DNA of 64,000 bases from Achatina immaculata (Eukaryota; Mollusca; Gastropoda; Stylommatophora; Achatinidae), in contig CM019703.1 of NCBI GenBank assembly GCA_009760885.1, positions 9,605,959 through 9,669,958 on the forward strand, read 5' to 3'. The notes under the pieces were generated by a model, which saw only the letters and a list, made by a program, of their open reading frames with translations, did no database searches and was not told the DNA's origin. The position numbers and the translations under genes were made by a program. Numbering within the stretch: the stretch's first letter is position 1; each line of letters begins with the position of its first letter. Of the stretch, positions 20,654 to 31,400 are shown piece after piece.

Positions 20654-20810
20654 ATAGTAGTAGTAGTACTATCAATAGAAGAAGTAGTAGTAGTAATAGT
20701 AGTATCAATAGAAGTAGTAGTAGTACTATCAATAGAAGTAGTAGTAGCAATAAAAGTAGTAGAAACAGAAGTAAATATAGTAGGAATAGTAAAAGTAGTA
20801 ACAATAGAAA

Positions 20811-20861
<51 letters not shown>

Positions 20862-20955
20862 CAGCAGAAGTAATAAAAGTAGTGTTAGTAGTAGCAGCTG
20901 TTGTTGTGGCAGTTGTACTATTAGTGATAGTAGTAAACGTAATACGAGTAATAAT
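19905..20955. repeat. 1-kb (TAG)n-type microsatellite
   Basis: GTA/TAG triplets are interrupted at fairly regular intervals by TACTATCAATAGAAG, giving a loose 25-33-bp higher pattern. Long Ser-, Val- or Leu-rich frames on both strands result from the triplet composition. The start lies about 145 bp after the astacin gene 1 stop, where gene 2 has instead a LINE and the non-expanded sequence GAGAATAGCAAGAGGAGG. Confidence 0.95.
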
Positions 20956-20995
20956 TTACTATAGTAAAATGTAAAGGTAAAATTCCCGTTTCAAT

Positions 20996-21222
20996 GCCAT
21001 TACGGAATATTTGGTATTACGGTGTTAGGCCCGTATTTTCCTTGATCTTCGGCACATGAACGTGTGATGTCAGCATCACGCCTGGCCGCTTTACCTTCCC
21101 AGATTTCTCTGGTACCCATTTTAAGAAGCTGGGTAAACCCTTGGGGCCTTTTGGTGTGTGTGTACCAGAAAAAAAATCCCACTGCTGGGACTGAACCTGG
21201 TACCACCGGATTAGTAAACCGA
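20996..21222 (-). mobile_element. tRNA-derived SINE, second head type, 5'-truncated
   Basis: On the minus strand, GGTACCAGGTTCAGTCCCAG provides a B box and the body has GGTACCAGAGAAATCTGGGA and CCAGGCGTGATGCTGACATC. It matches the fuller copy at 38036-38250. The A-box part is missing. Confidence 0.7.
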
Positions 21223-21228
21223 AAAAAC

Positions 21229-21420
21229 AAACTCTTCTTCTTCTTCAGTCTCCATAGAACCGTGAGCTGGTGTTTCTTGCAGCCGATGCTGTGAAGATGT
21301 TGAGGCAGTACATCGTGTCAGCTTGAGATCGGGTCACGGTGACTGGGTGTAGCTACAAAGATGAGACGGGGGTTGTGCCCGCAATACTTCTTTAGCTGAC
21401 AAGAAGTAAAATGTATTAAA
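21229..21420 (+). repeat. (CTT)n and dispersed repeat 'rep-4', copy 2
   Basis: GTGAGCTGGTGTTTCTTGCA and GTGAAGATGTTGAGGCA match copies at 3888, 22088 and 31243. The 3' part with GTTGTGCCCGCAATACTTCT is shared with copy 3. No ORF. Confidence 0.6.
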
Positions 21421-21655
21421 CACGCTTCCATAAATGACTTCACTTTCTGAAAGTATTTTTTTAAAACGCATGTATTCGTTCGTGCCTCAGTTCGTGTCTC
21501 ACATGATTTTATAAATAAAACAGTAGTTAAAATTTTAACAGTAGTCTTTTAACAGTTACGGTGTATCAGTAATGGCTGGCATGAAGCATTTGGCTTTTCA
21601 TTTGCACTTTGTTAGTTTATTTAATTATTTACTTGATATTCTGATTCTTTAGGTT

Positions 21656-21709
21656 AATCTTCTTCTACTACTACTACTATTACTACTATTTCTACTACTG
21701 CTGCTGCTG

Positions 21710-21741
<32 letters not shown>

Positions 21742-21916
21742 GCTGCTGCTGCTACTACTACTACTACTACTACATCTTATTCTTCTTCTTCCAGTAATAC
21801 TATTACTTCTACTACTATTACTAATACTACTTCTACTACTACTACTACTTCTGCTACTACTGTTATTACTTCTTCTTCTTCTGCAACCACTAGCTACTAC
21901 TACTACTACTTCTTCT
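21656..21916. repeat. (ACT)n/(GCT)n microsatellite
   Basis: Tracts of TACTAC with TGCTGC and TTCTTC interruptions. A Ser/Arg-rich frame on the minus strand has no support as a gene. Confidence 0.95.
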
Positions 21917-22087
21917 AGTTTCATGTTCGCAGTCATCTACACAGGAATCGCTAGCAGAAGTATCCCATTCATGCTCTTTTCGTCCGGCCAAGTTCGGGCA
22001 ATATAGCAGCCACTCCCATGCTTTTCTGAGTGCGACCCTAAACCAGCCTTAGCTCGTGCTCGTTAAAATAATTCACGTCTTATCTTG

Positions 22088-22275
22088 TCTCCTATCTCCC
22101 TGGAGCTGCGAGCTGGTGTTCTATGCAGCCGATGCAGTGAAGATTTTGAGGCAAAGCATCGTGTCGGGTGTGGGAGCAGGTTATGGCAGTTATTTTCTTT
22201 TTTTTCAATTCTTGAGTTGAACTATAAGGGGGGAGGGGTGTGCAATACTTCTTTAGCAGACTCCACCACCAACTG
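22088..22275 (+). repeat. dispersed repeat 'rep-4', copy 3
   Basis: GCGAGCTGGTGTTCTATGCA, GTGAAGATTTTGAGGCA and GTGCAATACTTCTTTAGCAG recur as in the other copies. This is the longest version in the window. Confidence 0.6.
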
Positions 22276-22369
22276 GACTACGACGATCCCTGACCCCGTT
22301 AGCTAGGCTGAGTTTGTTACCGAGGACACTAATGGAGAAGCGGGACAGGGTCTTGGTCAGATATGATTA

Positions 22370-22535
22370 GCCAACCCTGACGCCAGCATGTCAGCTATGG
22401 GTCGCCAACCCTGACGCCAGCATGTCAGCTATGGGTCGTCAACCCTGACACCAGCATGTCAGCTATGGGTCGCCAACCTTGACACCAGCATGTCAGCTAT
22501 GGGTCGCCAACCCTGACACCGGTATATCAGTTATG
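22370..22535. repeat. 34-bp tandem repeat (5 units)
   Basis: Units contain CCAGCATGTCAGCTATGGGT with a 34-bp period and few substitutions. The last unit is diverged (CCGGTATATCAGTTATGGAT). Confidence 0.9.
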
Positions 22536-22995
22536 GATCGCGCTGATTGCAAAAACGAACAGCGTCTTAGTCACTGACAATAATTTATACACTTTATAAA
22601 AAGAAAAAAATTACTGAAATTCAATGAAATGAGCTAAAATTCTCTCAGTAGATTTAACATGGCGTAGCTTTTCTGTAGCGACGGAGATAAAAACCTAAAT
22701 AATCCACCAATTTTTAAAATATGAAACACTCAACCTCTTAGAAGGAAAAACAAAACAATTTCCGTCAAAATAATATCCAGGGTAGCTGTTGTTATCTCAG
22801 TATTTAGGTTTCGAAAACATAAAGTAGGAAGTACTTCCATAAAGTCAGGCAATTTTCTAACTTTAATTTTTATAAACCTTTTTTTTTTCATAATCTTTTC
22901 TCGTGAGACTACTTCATATCCTCGCGAGCCTAGTTTGGGTCGCGACCCGAAAGTTTAGAAGCGCTGTTCTGTAGAAACTATAAGCTTGCAGTCTT
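22536..22995. other. intergenic, with an hAT-like terminal motif
   Basis: No gene seen. TTTGGGTCGCGACCCGAAAG at 22933-22952, followed by TTTAGAAGCGCTG, resembles the reverse of hAT transposon ends. No matching opposite end was found, so only a fragment can be proposed. Confidence 0.3.
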
Positions 22996-23190
22996 GAGTT
23001 CGAACGGACAAAAGAATTAACAAAAAGACAAAGGAACGAACAAACTGACGAAAGAACTAACCAATGAAAAAACTAGCCAATGAACAAAAGAATTAACAAA
23101 ACAATAAATAAAAGGACACAAGAATTAACAAACGGACAAAAAGAATGAATAAACGGACAAAAGAACGAACAAAACAAAAAATAAGGACTA
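22996..23190. repeat. degenerate A-rich short tandem repeat
   Basis: Variants of GAACAAAAGAATTAACAAA repeat irregularly with a period of roughly 16-20 bp. Confidence 0.7.
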
Positions 23191-23194
23191 TGCA

Positions 23195-23300
23195 AATTTT
23201 ATTTTCACACGGTGAACAATTGGGCACACGTACCGGTCTGTCATTCTGCCCTCCATTACTCATCTCTCATCTTTCATGCTATACCAAGCACTCCATAAAG
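23195..23300 (-). mobile_element. 3' end fragment, same family as 14212-14545
   Basis: On the minus strand GGCAGAATGACAGACCGGTA and CCCAATTGTTCACC match the 14.2-kb fragment, ending at AAAATAAAATTTGC. Only the terminal block is present. Confidence 0.55.
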
Positions 23301-23626
23301 TATAAACAGTATTAATACAAGGTCCGACAATTAAGTAATGAGACTGATTTTATTATGGCCAAGACAAAAAATGCCATCTAGGAAGCAAAGCATGGAATCT
23401 AAAGAGGCCACCTTCATCTATGATCTGGCAACTTTTCATCCCCCCCCCCCCCCCCAATAAGCAGACGACAAACAAGCCGCTATTTTATTGACCTAGTTAG
23501 AGGTGCATTGTCACGTAATCAGCATGGAGCAAAAAGCTAACATTAAAATTCTGTTTAAAACTCGGAAAAAGTGCCATTGAGACAGTTGAATTAATGCAAC
23601 ACTTTTATGCAGATAATTGTTTATAT

Positions 23627-26600
23627 CTATCTATGCCTCTGGCCCCTCGTGGAGCATAGGCCGCCAACAAGAGCTCGCCAGGCAGTTCGGTCCTGGGCCA
23701 CTCTTTCCAACTCTCTCCATGTCTGGTTCATTATTTTGATGTCCGTGTCCAGACTTCGGCGCCAGGAGTTCCTTGGTCTCCCTCTCCTCCTTTTACCCTG
23801 TGGGTTCCATGTTAGAGCTTGCCTCGTAGTGCTGGATGTGGATTTCCGTAGGGTATGTCCGATCCATCCCCATCTTCTTCGTAGGATGTCGTCTTCCACT
23901 GGTTGCTGGCCTGTTCTCTGCTGCAGTTCTTGGTTACTTATGGTATCTGGCCATCGTATTTGTAGAATCCTTCTAAGGGATGTGTTAATAAATGTCTGGA
24001 TTCGTTTCATGATCGTAACAGTAGTTCTCCAAGTTTCTGAACCGTATAGCAGAATGGGCTTTATCATGGTGTTAAATACTCTGATCTTCAATTTAATTGA
24101 CAAGGCTGAAGTTCCCCATATTTTCTTCATCTGATGGAATTTTACTCTTGCCTTGCCCATTCTTGCTTTTACATCAGCTTCTGTTCCTCCCTGCTTGTCT
24201 ATCACACTTCCCAGATAAGTAAACTTTTCAACCTCTTCCAGTTCCTCTCCTTCCAATATAATGGGCATTTCGTTGGCCTTATTTACTCTAAGAACTTTAC
24301 TCTTCCCCTTGTGGATGGTAAGGCCTAGTCTTGAAGAATTTTCTGCCACTAATATGGTTTTCTCTTGCATCTGTTGCTTAGTCTGGGAGAGAAGTGCCAG
24401 GTCGTCAGCAAAGTCTAGGTCGTCAAGTTGAGTCCAGAGCGTCCACTGAATACCATTTCTCCTATATTCTGTTGATTTTCTCATAATCCAGTCTATGGCC
24501 AGGATAAATAGAAATGGTGACAGTAGGCATCCTTGTCTCACTCCGGTGTTAACTTGAAAGGCATCTGTTAGTTGTTGTCCATGGGTTACCCTACATGTCA
24601 TCCCTTCATAGGAGTTTTTAATGATGGTGGTAATCTTCTCCGGTACTCCGTAGTGTCTCAACAACTTCCATAGGGTCTGTCTGTCCACGCTGTCGAAAGC
24701 CTTCTCATAGTCAATAAAATTGACATAGAGAGGTGAGTTCCACTCCAGTGATTGTTCTACGATGATACGTAATGTTGCTATTTGGTCTGTACAGGATCTG
24801 TTCTTCCGGAATCCTGCTTGTTGGTCCCTGAGTTGTGGATCTACCGCATCCTTTATCCTATTTAAAAGAACTCGGTTGAGTACCTTTCCTGGTATTGATA
24901 GCAGTGTTATACCTCTGTAGTTGGAGCAGGAGCTCAAGTCTCCTTTCTTTGGTATCTTGACAAGGTAACCTTCTTTCCACTCTATAGGCACTTGCTCCTC
25001 TTCCCAGATCTTCCTGAAGAGGGGGTGAAGAATGTCTACGCTGGTATCAATATCTATTTTCAGTGCTTCTGCCGGGATGTTATCAGGTCCTGCCGCCTTG
25101 CCATGCTTCAGCTGTTTTATGGCTTTACAAATCTCTTCCTTTGTAGGTATACCACAATCTATTCGCAGATCTTTATCAGCTGGTTCAATATTCGGTGGGT
25201 TATGAGGGGCTGGTCTATTCAACAATTCTTCAAAGTGCTGCCTCCATCTGTCTCTCTGTCCCCAGTCATTGGGTATTGTTTTTCCGTTCTTGTCTTTCAC
25301 TGGCCTCATCGGCACACTATAATTTCCAGTCATCTTCTTAATTGTGGAGTATAGATCCTGTATATTCCCCTGCCGGGCAGCTCCTTCTGCCTCTGTTGCC
25401 AGTGTTTCTATGTAGTTCCTTTTGTCTGTCCTGATGCTCCTCTTTGTTTTCCTACATGCTTCCCTATACTCTTCTTGTACAATAATTTTACTGGCTCTTG
25501 TGCGGCTGTTATTGAGTGCTGCTTTTTTCATCTTTCTCTCCTCTATTCTCCTTATGGATTCTGCAGAGATCCACTCCTTGTGGCACAGCTTCCTGGGGCC
25601 AAGCACTTCTTGACATGATGAGGTAAATGCTTCTTTCACTCCTTGCCATCTCTTATCAATTGACTCTTCTTCTGGTAGATCTTGTAGAATCTGAAACTTA
25701 TTGGCGAGTGCGATCTTAAATTCTTCCTGCTTAGTTCTATCTTTTAGAACTGTGGTGTTGTATCTCTGGCGTTGTCTACTGTTGACTCCTATCCCAGTCC
25801 TCTTTAGTTTTAACTTCAATCTGGCCACAATTAGATGGTGATCTGATGCAACATCGGCTCCTCTTTTGCCCCTCACGTCCTGAAGAGATCTTCTGTATTT
25901 CTTCCCAATGCATATATGGTCAATCTGATTCTCTGTTACCTGATCCGGAGAAACCCATGTAACCTTATGTATCCTTTTGTGATGGAAGAAACTCCCTCCA
26001 ATGACCAAATTGCTTATGGCACAAAAGTCAGCAAATCTCTCTCCGTTGTCATTCATTACCCCCAGTCCTTGCTGCCCCATGATATCTTCGTATCCCCTGT
26101 TGTCACTTCCGATCTTGGCATTTAAATCACCCATGGCGATGACCATGCTCCGCTCTGGACGACTCTGCACAATACCCAGCAATCTCTCATAGAATTCCTC
26201 CTTAGTACCATCGCTGCTTTCATTTGTTGGTGCATAACACTGAATGGCATCCATATTTATCCTTCTCTTTTCGGTTCTGAAGGTGGCTATAATAATCCGT
26301 GGGCCATGCGCCTCCCATCCAATAAGCGCTCCCTGAGCTTTCTTTGACAGCATCAGGGCCACTCCATACGTGTGTGGTGCGGTGTCCTCCTCGTGTCCTG
26401 AGTACAACAAAAGCTCTCCCGTGCTAATCCTTGTTTGCCCAGTTCCAGTCCATCTTGTTTCGCTGATTCCCAGGATGTTGATGTTATATTTCCTCATTTC
26501 CGCTGCAACCTGCATTGATTTCCCTGCTTCAAACATAGTTCTAACGTTCCATGATCCTATAATAATGGTGGTCCTGGTGGAGATGGCGGTTGTCGGTCTG

Positions 26601-26641
26601 ACAGCTTCCTGGTTTCCCTGGCTTTCACTGTCCGGCTTCAT
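23627..26641 (-). CDS. RTE endonuclease-reverse transcriptase, intact (1004 aa)
   Basis: One uninterrupted frame from ATG to TAG. The AP-type endonuclease covers about residues 28-275, with [20 protein letters not shown] (catalytic Glu61), GDLNAKIG (Asp172, Asn174) and [10 protein letters not shown] (Asp267-His268). It nicks the target DNA to prime reverse transcription. A charged linker leads to the RT (about 480-800) with [28 protein letters not shown] (motif A), [14 protein letters not shown] and [11 protein letters not shown] (catalytic 744-747). The C-terminal tail has [16 protein letters not shown] and [15 protein letters not shown], probably nucleic acid binding. There is no RNase H, as expected for RTE. 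All key residues seen are present. Confidence 0.95.
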   Translation of the reverse strand: MKPDSESQGNQEAVRPTTAISTRTTIIIGSWNVRTMFEAGKSMQVAAEMRKYNINILGISETRWTGTGQTRISTGELLLYSGHEEDTAPHTYGVALMLSKKAQGALIGWEAHGPRIIIATFRTEKRRINMDAIQCYAPTNESSDGTKEEFYERLLGIVQSRPERSMVIAMGDLNAKIGSDNRGYEDIMGQQGLGVMNDNGERFADFCAISNLVIGGSFFHHKRIHKVTWVSPDQVTENQIDHICIGKKYRRSLQDVRGKRGADVASDHHLIVARLKLKLKRTGIGVNSRQRQRYNTTVLKDRTKQEEFKIALANKFQILQDLPEEESIDKRWQGVKEAFTSSCQEVLGPRKLCHKEWISAESIRRIEERKMKKAALNNSRTRASKIIVQEEYREACRKTKRSIRTDKRNYIETLATEAEGAARQGNIQDLYSTIKKMTGNYSVPMRPVKDKNGKTIPNDWGQRDRWRQHFEELLNRPAPHNPPNIEPADKDLRIDCGIPTKEEICKAIKQLKHGKAAGPDNIPAEALKIDIDTSVDILHPLFRKIWEEEQVPIEWKEGYLVKIPKKGDLSSCSNYRGITLLSIPGKVLNRVLLNRIKDAVDPQLRDQQAGFRKNRSCTDQIATLRIIVEQSLEWNSPLYVNFIDYEKAFDSVDRQTLWKLLRHYGVPEKITTIIKNSYEGMTCRVTHGQQLTDAFQVNTGVRQGCLLSPFLFILAIDWIMRKSTEYRRNGIQWTLWTQLDDLDFADDLALLSQTKQQMQEKTILVAENSSRLGLTIHKGKSKVLRVNKANEMPIILEGEELEEVEKFTYLGSVIDKQGGTEADVKARMGKARVKFHQMKKIWGTSALSIKLKIRVFNTMIKPILLYGSETWRTTVTIMKRIQTFINTSLRRILQIRWPDTISNQELQQRTGQQPVEDDILRRRWGWIGHTLRKSTSSTTRQALTWNPQGKRRRGRPRNSWRRSLDTDIKIMNQTWRELERVAQDRTAWRALVGGLCSTRGQRHR

Positions 26642-26820
26642 GCGTCCTCCAGCTGGAGACCCGTCCTCCCCCAGGGCCGAAATATCTCTTGAGTCTCTTT
26701 TTGGCGTTTCTGTAGCAAAGTTCTTTTTATAGGATAAGGTTGCTGGCCTTAAGCCAACCCTCCCCCTTTTTCCTGACTTGGGACAGGCAATGATCCATAA
26801 AATGGGCCACTGGTGGGGTT
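23627..26820 (-). mobile_element. full-length RTE-type LINE, family A, with 12-bp TSD
   Basis: The direct repeat AATTGTTTATAT at 23615-23626 and 26821-26832 flanks a 3194-bp element, the usual size of RTE LINEs. The minus-strand 5' UTR is about 180 bp. The 3' end GGCATAGATAG coincides with the stop codon, leaving essentially no 3' UTR. The target was the mariner transposase, whose reading resumes across the site. The exact duplication and undamaged ORF suggest a young and possibly active copy. Confidence 0.95.
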
Positions 26821-27420
26821 AATTGTTTATATCGTGCACAGATATTCAGGTGGTTTTCACGATTCAAAAGTGGTGTGGAAACGATTACAAATGCAACTAG
26901 ACATGGACGCCCAATTTCTGTTCGTAATGAGAAACTCACTGCAAAAATCAGAGAACGGATACAAGAATATCGTTGTTTGACTGTGAGGATGAAAGCAGAT
27001 GAATTTGGTGTTAACCGACAGACCATTCGTAAAATTTTAGTGGAATATTTGGGCAAGACAAAAGGTGCTTGCCGGTTTGTACCACATGCGTTGTCTGATG
27101 ACCAAAAACACCAGCATGTTGAGTACGCAAAAGACATAATCAAAACGTGTTGCAGAAATAAACATTACTTAAATTTGATTGTTGCAGAGAATGAAACATG
27201 GATTTTCCACTATAATCCCACAACTAAACGCCAAATTACTCACAGGAAGTCATCATTATCACCAAATGCCCAAAAATTTCTCTTCAGAAGTTGAACGTGA
27301 AGACAATGTTGGTATGCTTCAACAACAGAAAAGGAGTTATACACAAATATTGTACAGACTGTCAGTGCCAAAGTTTATTTAAGTATTTTGAAACGCCTAT
27401 TGAATAGGTTCTCCAAGTCC

Positions 27421-28714
27421 TTCTTCTTCTTCTTCTTCTTCGTTCGCTTCTACCACCAAAACCGCCCTGTGATCCTACTGAATTTACGCCTGTGGTCCTC
27501 GTTTGGTGCCGTGGTCCCCGAAGGGACCACACGAGATCCACGAGAGGACCACAAGGGGTTCAGAGTATCGCAGGGCTTGAGCCTGTATTCTTGGTGGGTC
27601 TCAGAAGCGGGATTGCGTGACACCGTGGTTTTCGTTGCACCAGTTTAGTCTAGGGTTGGACTTTCTCACCAGAAGACCTCGACGTGTTTAGGATATCAGT
27701 GCATCCCCGCTGGGTGAGAGGCGGTAGCCCGCCTAGGCCAGAGTTGGACCTTCTCACCGGAAAACCTCGACGTGTTTTGAGATACCCGTGTATCACGGCC
27801 GGGTGAGAGGTGGTTGCCCATCCAGTCCAGAGTTGGACTTTCTCACCGGAAAACCTCAGCGTGATTAGGATAAGCAAACATCCCCGCCGGGTGAGAGGTG
27901 GTTGCCTATCTAGACTGCCCTGGTCCAGTGTCTCCGACTTCAGCATTTTGCGGTCGTGGCCGCTACCCTTCCTAGTTGTGACCAGGATGGAGCTTTTGTC
28001 CAGGAGGACGAATCCTCACCACTAGTGACTTCCACCCCTGGGTTGAGCCGATTTAGCCATATTATCCCAGTATGGGTGTGTTTGGGACGTGACCGACCTC
28101 TAGAGCAGAGGTACTGTGACATGCATAGCCTTCAAGATTCACCCCTGGTGTGAGCCAGTTTAGGCAAAATTCACCAGTATGGGTGTATATCGGGCGTGAC
28201 CGACCTCTAGAACGGAGGTGGCATGACATGTCTAGCCATCACGTTCCACCCCTGGTGTGTGCCGGTTTAGGCATATTTCACCAGTGTAGGTGTATTTCGG
28301 ACGTGGCCGGCCTATAGAGCAGAGGTGCCGTGGTATGGACATACAGATTAAACTTCACTTTATCCTTTCCACCACCTTTTCACATCGACACCGCACAGCA
28401 ACCTTTATTTCTTTTCCGCATTTTCTTCCTTGACCGGGAGGAGCTTCACTCCACGCGCGGCATTCGAAGAGTCTCGCCAGCAGTGTCTTAACCTCTGGGA
28501 CAAGCCGGTTCATGCATTTCACCCGATATGACTGCACTCAGGACGTGGCCGACCTCCAGACTAGAGGTGCCGTGATTTGACTGTTTGCTTCGCTTTATCC
28601 TTTCTACCACCTTTACCGCAGTGATGCTGCGCGGAAACCTCATTTGCACCTTTCTTCATTGGCTGGGAGGACCACCGCTCCACGCACGGCAGGTGAAGAA
28701 TCTCGCCAACAGCG
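27421..28714 (-). mobile_element. non-autonomous retroelement 'HK', copy 2 (1294 bp)
   Basis: Same architecture as 4577-5897: (GAA)n tail at 27421, three 88-bp units, three 107-bp units, an inner head near 28370-28475 and the outer head ending in CAACAGCG at 28714. Flanks TCTCCAAGTCC (27410-27420) and TCTCTGAGTCC (28716-28726) are a target duplication with two substitutions. It lies in mariner transposase sequence, which resumes afterward. Its 3' end GCGAACGAAGAAGAAG is the same as that of the I-type LINEs at 44-50 kb. Confidence 0.8.
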
Positions 28715-28930
28715 GTCTCTGAGTCCAATCCTAGTATTCAACACCTAGCAGTTTTTTCCTTCTTCATGGTAATGCACCGGCTCACCGGGCGGTAGTTGTA
28801 CAGGAATTTTGGCCCAGAAATAAGTATGTGTTCTCAGCCATCCACCCAGTTCCACAGGTTTGTCTCCCTGCGATTATTTTCTATTCTCAAAATTAAGGTT
28901 ACCATTGAAAGGACGTTTCCTTGATAATAC

Positions 28931-29219
28931 TACATTTTTTGTCTCATCTTTCTTCTGACATAGGGTTTCAGTTGAAGTATTTTTTGAACCTCTGTCTGTG
29001 CTCTGTAGCTGCCGAAAAACTTCCCTGTTGCTAACTCCAGCTTCCTGTGTTTCGCCTTTGTTTAGTACTAAAAGGACTGCTCCCTCCGAGGTTTTCCGTT
29101 GCTTCGGTTGCAGATCCGTGAGAGGTCAGTACACAAACCTTTTACTAACTCAGACGCCCATGCCCGCTTAAACCGATCTTGTCAGTTTCCCTTTCTGAAG
29201 TGTTTCAAGAGATCTTTTG
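28931..29219. other. unassigned region between mariner and minisatellite
   Basis: No gene or repeat recognised. The missing right end of the mariner should be here or was lost. Confidence 0.4.
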
Positions 29220-30535
29220 GTGAGTAGGGCTATGTCTGGTGTGCTCGTCATTGCCACTATGGCTATGTCTGGTGTGCTCGTCATTGCCACTATGGCTATG
29301 TCTGGTGTGTACGTCATTGCCACTATGGCTATGTCTGGTGTGTACGTCATTGCCACTATGGCTATGTCTGGTGTGTACGTCGTTGCCACTATGGCTATGT
29401 CTGGTGTGTACTTCATCGCCACTAGGGCTATGTTTGATGTGTACGTCGTTGTCACTATGGCTATGTCTGGAGTGTACATCGTTGCCACTATGGCTATGTC
29501 TGGTGTGTACGTCGTTGTCACTATGGCTATGTCTGGTGTGTACGTCGTTGTCACTATGGCTATGTCTGGTGTGTACATCGTTGTCACTATGGCTATGTCT
29601 GGTGTGTACGTCGTTGTCACTATGGCTATGTCTGGTGTGTACTTCATCGCCACTAGGGCTATGTTTGGTGTGTACGTCGTTGTCACTATGGCTATGTCTG
29701 GAGTGTACATCGTTGCCACTAGGGCTATATCTGGTGTATACTTCATCGCCACTAGGGCTATGTCTGGTGTGTACGTCGTTGCCACTATGGCTATGTCTGG
29801 TGTGTACTTCGTTGCCACTATGGCTATGTCTGGTGTGTGCTTCGTTGCCACTATGGCTATGTCTGGTGTGTACGTCATTGCCACTATGGCTATGTCTGGT
29901 GTGTACGTCGTTGCCACTAGGGCTATGTCTGGTGTGTACTTCATCGCCACTAGGGCTATGTTTGGTGTGTACGTCGTTGTCACTATGGCTATGTCTGGAG
30001 TGTACATCGTTGCCACTAGGGCTATATCTGGTGTATACTTCATCGCCACTAGGGCTATGTCTGGTGTGTGCTTCGTTGCCACTATGGCTATGTCTGGTGT
30101 GTACTTCGTTGCCACTATGGCTATGTCTGGTGTGTACTTCGTTGCCACTATGGCTATGTCTGGTGTGTACTTCGTTGCCACTATGGCTATGTCTGGTGTG
30201 TACTTCGTTGCCACTATGGCTATGTCTGGTGTGTTCGTCATTGCCACTATGGCTATGTCTGGTGTGTACGTCGTTGTCACTATGGCTATGTCTGGTGTGT
30301 ACATCGTTGTCACTATGGCTATGTCTGGTGTGTTCGTCATTGCCACTATGGCTATGTCTGGTGTGTACGTCGTTGTCACTATGGCTATGTCTGGTGTGTA
30401 CATCGTTGCCACTAGGGCTATATCTGGTGTGTACTTCATCGCCACTAGGGCTATGTCTGGTGTGTGCTTCGTTGCCACGATTTTATGCGTAAACTTAATA
30501 CACAAGCGACAGTGCCCTTTATATTTCTCTGCCAT
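29168..30535 (-). other. 455-codon ORF across the minisatellite, coding status uncertain
   Basis: Starts with ATG and has short unique ends with about 38 repeats of an 11-residue unit (YTPDIAIVATT-like) between them. No signal peptide, domain or splice context could be recognised. Because several other frames of the same array are also open, the ORF is most simply explained by repeat length. It is listed because it is the only long frame with an ATG and non-repeat ends. Confidence 0.2.
29220..30478. repeat. 33-bp minisatellite (about 38 units) open on both strands
   Basis: Units contain GGCTATGTCTGGTGTGTACG and vary mainly at GTCATT/GTCGTT/TTCATC/TTCGTT and ATGGCT/AGGGCT. The 33-bp length keeps frames open: plus-strand frames give repeats of MAMSGVYVVAT (29217-30560, no ATG start) and the minus strand gives TPDIAIVATTY repeats (29168-30535, beginning with ATG and unique residues MAEKYKGHCRLCIKF, ending KRSLETLQKGKLTRSV). 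Variation is not visibly biased to silent sites, so coding is unproven. Confidence 0.92.
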
Positions 30536-30764
30536 TCTTGTCTGTCAGAAAAAATCTTGATCATTTTAATTTTCCTCATTTATTTTCTCTCTCAGTCTTT
30601 TCATGTAAAACCTGTGAAGGAGAAAAGAACGTATTTCGATTAAAACGACCAGAGTTTATGATAAGAATGAAATCAATATTTAACACAACAGACAGTCTTT
30701 CCAAAAAACAAAAAAAAATTACGCAAAAAAAAGAAAGAAAAGACCAAACAATTGAACTTCTATA

Positions 30765-30925
30765 TATGGTTACATCTTGTCTTGACCCATCTATAGATTG
30801 TCTTTATGGTTACATCTTGTATTGACCTATCTGTAGATTGTCTCCATGGTTACATCTTGTCTTGACCCATCTGTACATTGTCTTTATGGTTACATCTTGT
30901 CTTGACCCATCTGTACATTATCTTG
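30765..30925. repeat. about 40-bp tandem repeat (4 units)
   Basis: Units share ATGGTTACATCTTGTCTTGA and CCATCTGTACATTGTCT with few changes. Confidence 0.85.
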
Positions 30926-31242
30926 TCACTATTCCAGTCTGCGTCACCACCATTTCGAACTACTTGGTCACTGTCTATGCCATGTGGAGAATGAGGCATT
31001 GGGCATTACATAATTTACTATTATGGTCTGTTAGGTTTACTCCTGGGCTATTATTTCTATTCTCTTTCTTTCAGCTAATAGTTTTCCTTTCCCAAGATTC
31101 TCGTTCTTACTTGACTCTGTCTAGCCGCACTACTTGCTAGACATCTTAACCAGTGGATCTTTAACAAAGAAGTACTATTTTCGCGTTTATTTTTTGTTTC
31201 GTTATTTTCGTCTTCCTTGATAAAGGTATCTTTTTTCTATCT
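30926..31242. other. intergenic, nothing recognised
   Basis: No supported gene or repeat. Confidence 0.5.
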
Positions 31243-31400
31243 CCCAGGAACTGCGAGCTGGTGTTATTTGCAGCCAATGCGGTGAAGATGTTGAGACACA
31301 GCATCGTGTAGGATTGGGAGCGGGTTGACGGCTTTTTTAGTCCCTGGATAGAGCTAAAAAGCAGGGAGTGCTATAACAGAACAGTGCATAAGCACTGACG
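31243..31400 (+). repeat. dispersed repeat 'rep-4', copy 4
   Basis: Contains GAACTGCGAGCTGGTGTTAT, GCCAATGCGGTGAAGATGTT and GGATTGGGAGCGGGTT as in the other three copies, ending near AGCTAAAAAGCAGGG. Confidence 0.6.

Larger units (their letters stand above)
23524..28919 (+). pseudogene. mariner transposase, split and decayed
   Basis: The N-terminal block starts at ATG 23524 and shifts frame within 40 bp, then reads KSAIETVELMQHFYADN up to the RTE. The second block (26833-27290) has RWFSRFKSGVETI, the HTH region VNRQTIRKILVEY, CRFVPHALSDDQK and VAENETWIFHYNP, where the first catalytic Asp region has ENE. AKVYLSILKRLLNRF precedes the HK insertion. The third has LHGNAPAHRAVVVQEF, in which the usual catalytic Asp of HDNA is Gly, and SHPPSSTGLSPCDYFLF. 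Frameshifts, insertions and catalytic changes show that it is dead. Confidence 0.85.
23318..28930 (+). mobile_element. mariner transposon carrying two nested insertions
   Basis: The left inverted repeat CAAGGTCCGACAATTAAGTA follows a TA at 23316-23317. Transposase sequence is found in three blocks: 23524-23626, 26833-27420 and about 28727-28930. They are separated by a full-length RTE (23627-26820) and an HK element (27421-28714). Removing both insertions with one copy of each target duplication restores colinear mariner homology. The right inverted repeat was not found, so the right boundary is approximate. Confidence 0.85.

Noticed and set aside
19839..20974. Val-, Ser- or Leu-rich ORFs of 228-365 codons
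   Set aside because: Triplet microsatellite keeps frames open. No unique domain.
22671..22975. Complete hAT MITE with TTCTGTAG duplication (22671-22678 and 22968-22975)
   Set aside because: The 8-bp match is suggestive, but the left side does not begin with sequence complementary to the right terminal motif, so no inverted repeats support it.
23438..23456. Poly-C run as a regulatory element
   Set aside because: Simple sequence within the mariner 5' UTR region. No evidence of function and possible sequencing uncertainty.
23607..24134. Plus-strand ORFs over 23.6-26.7 kb
   Set aside because: Antisense shadows of the intact RTE ORF.
29239..30492. 417-codon Cys/Leu-rich plus-strand ORF
   Set aside because: Alternative frame of the 33-bp minisatellite with no independent support.
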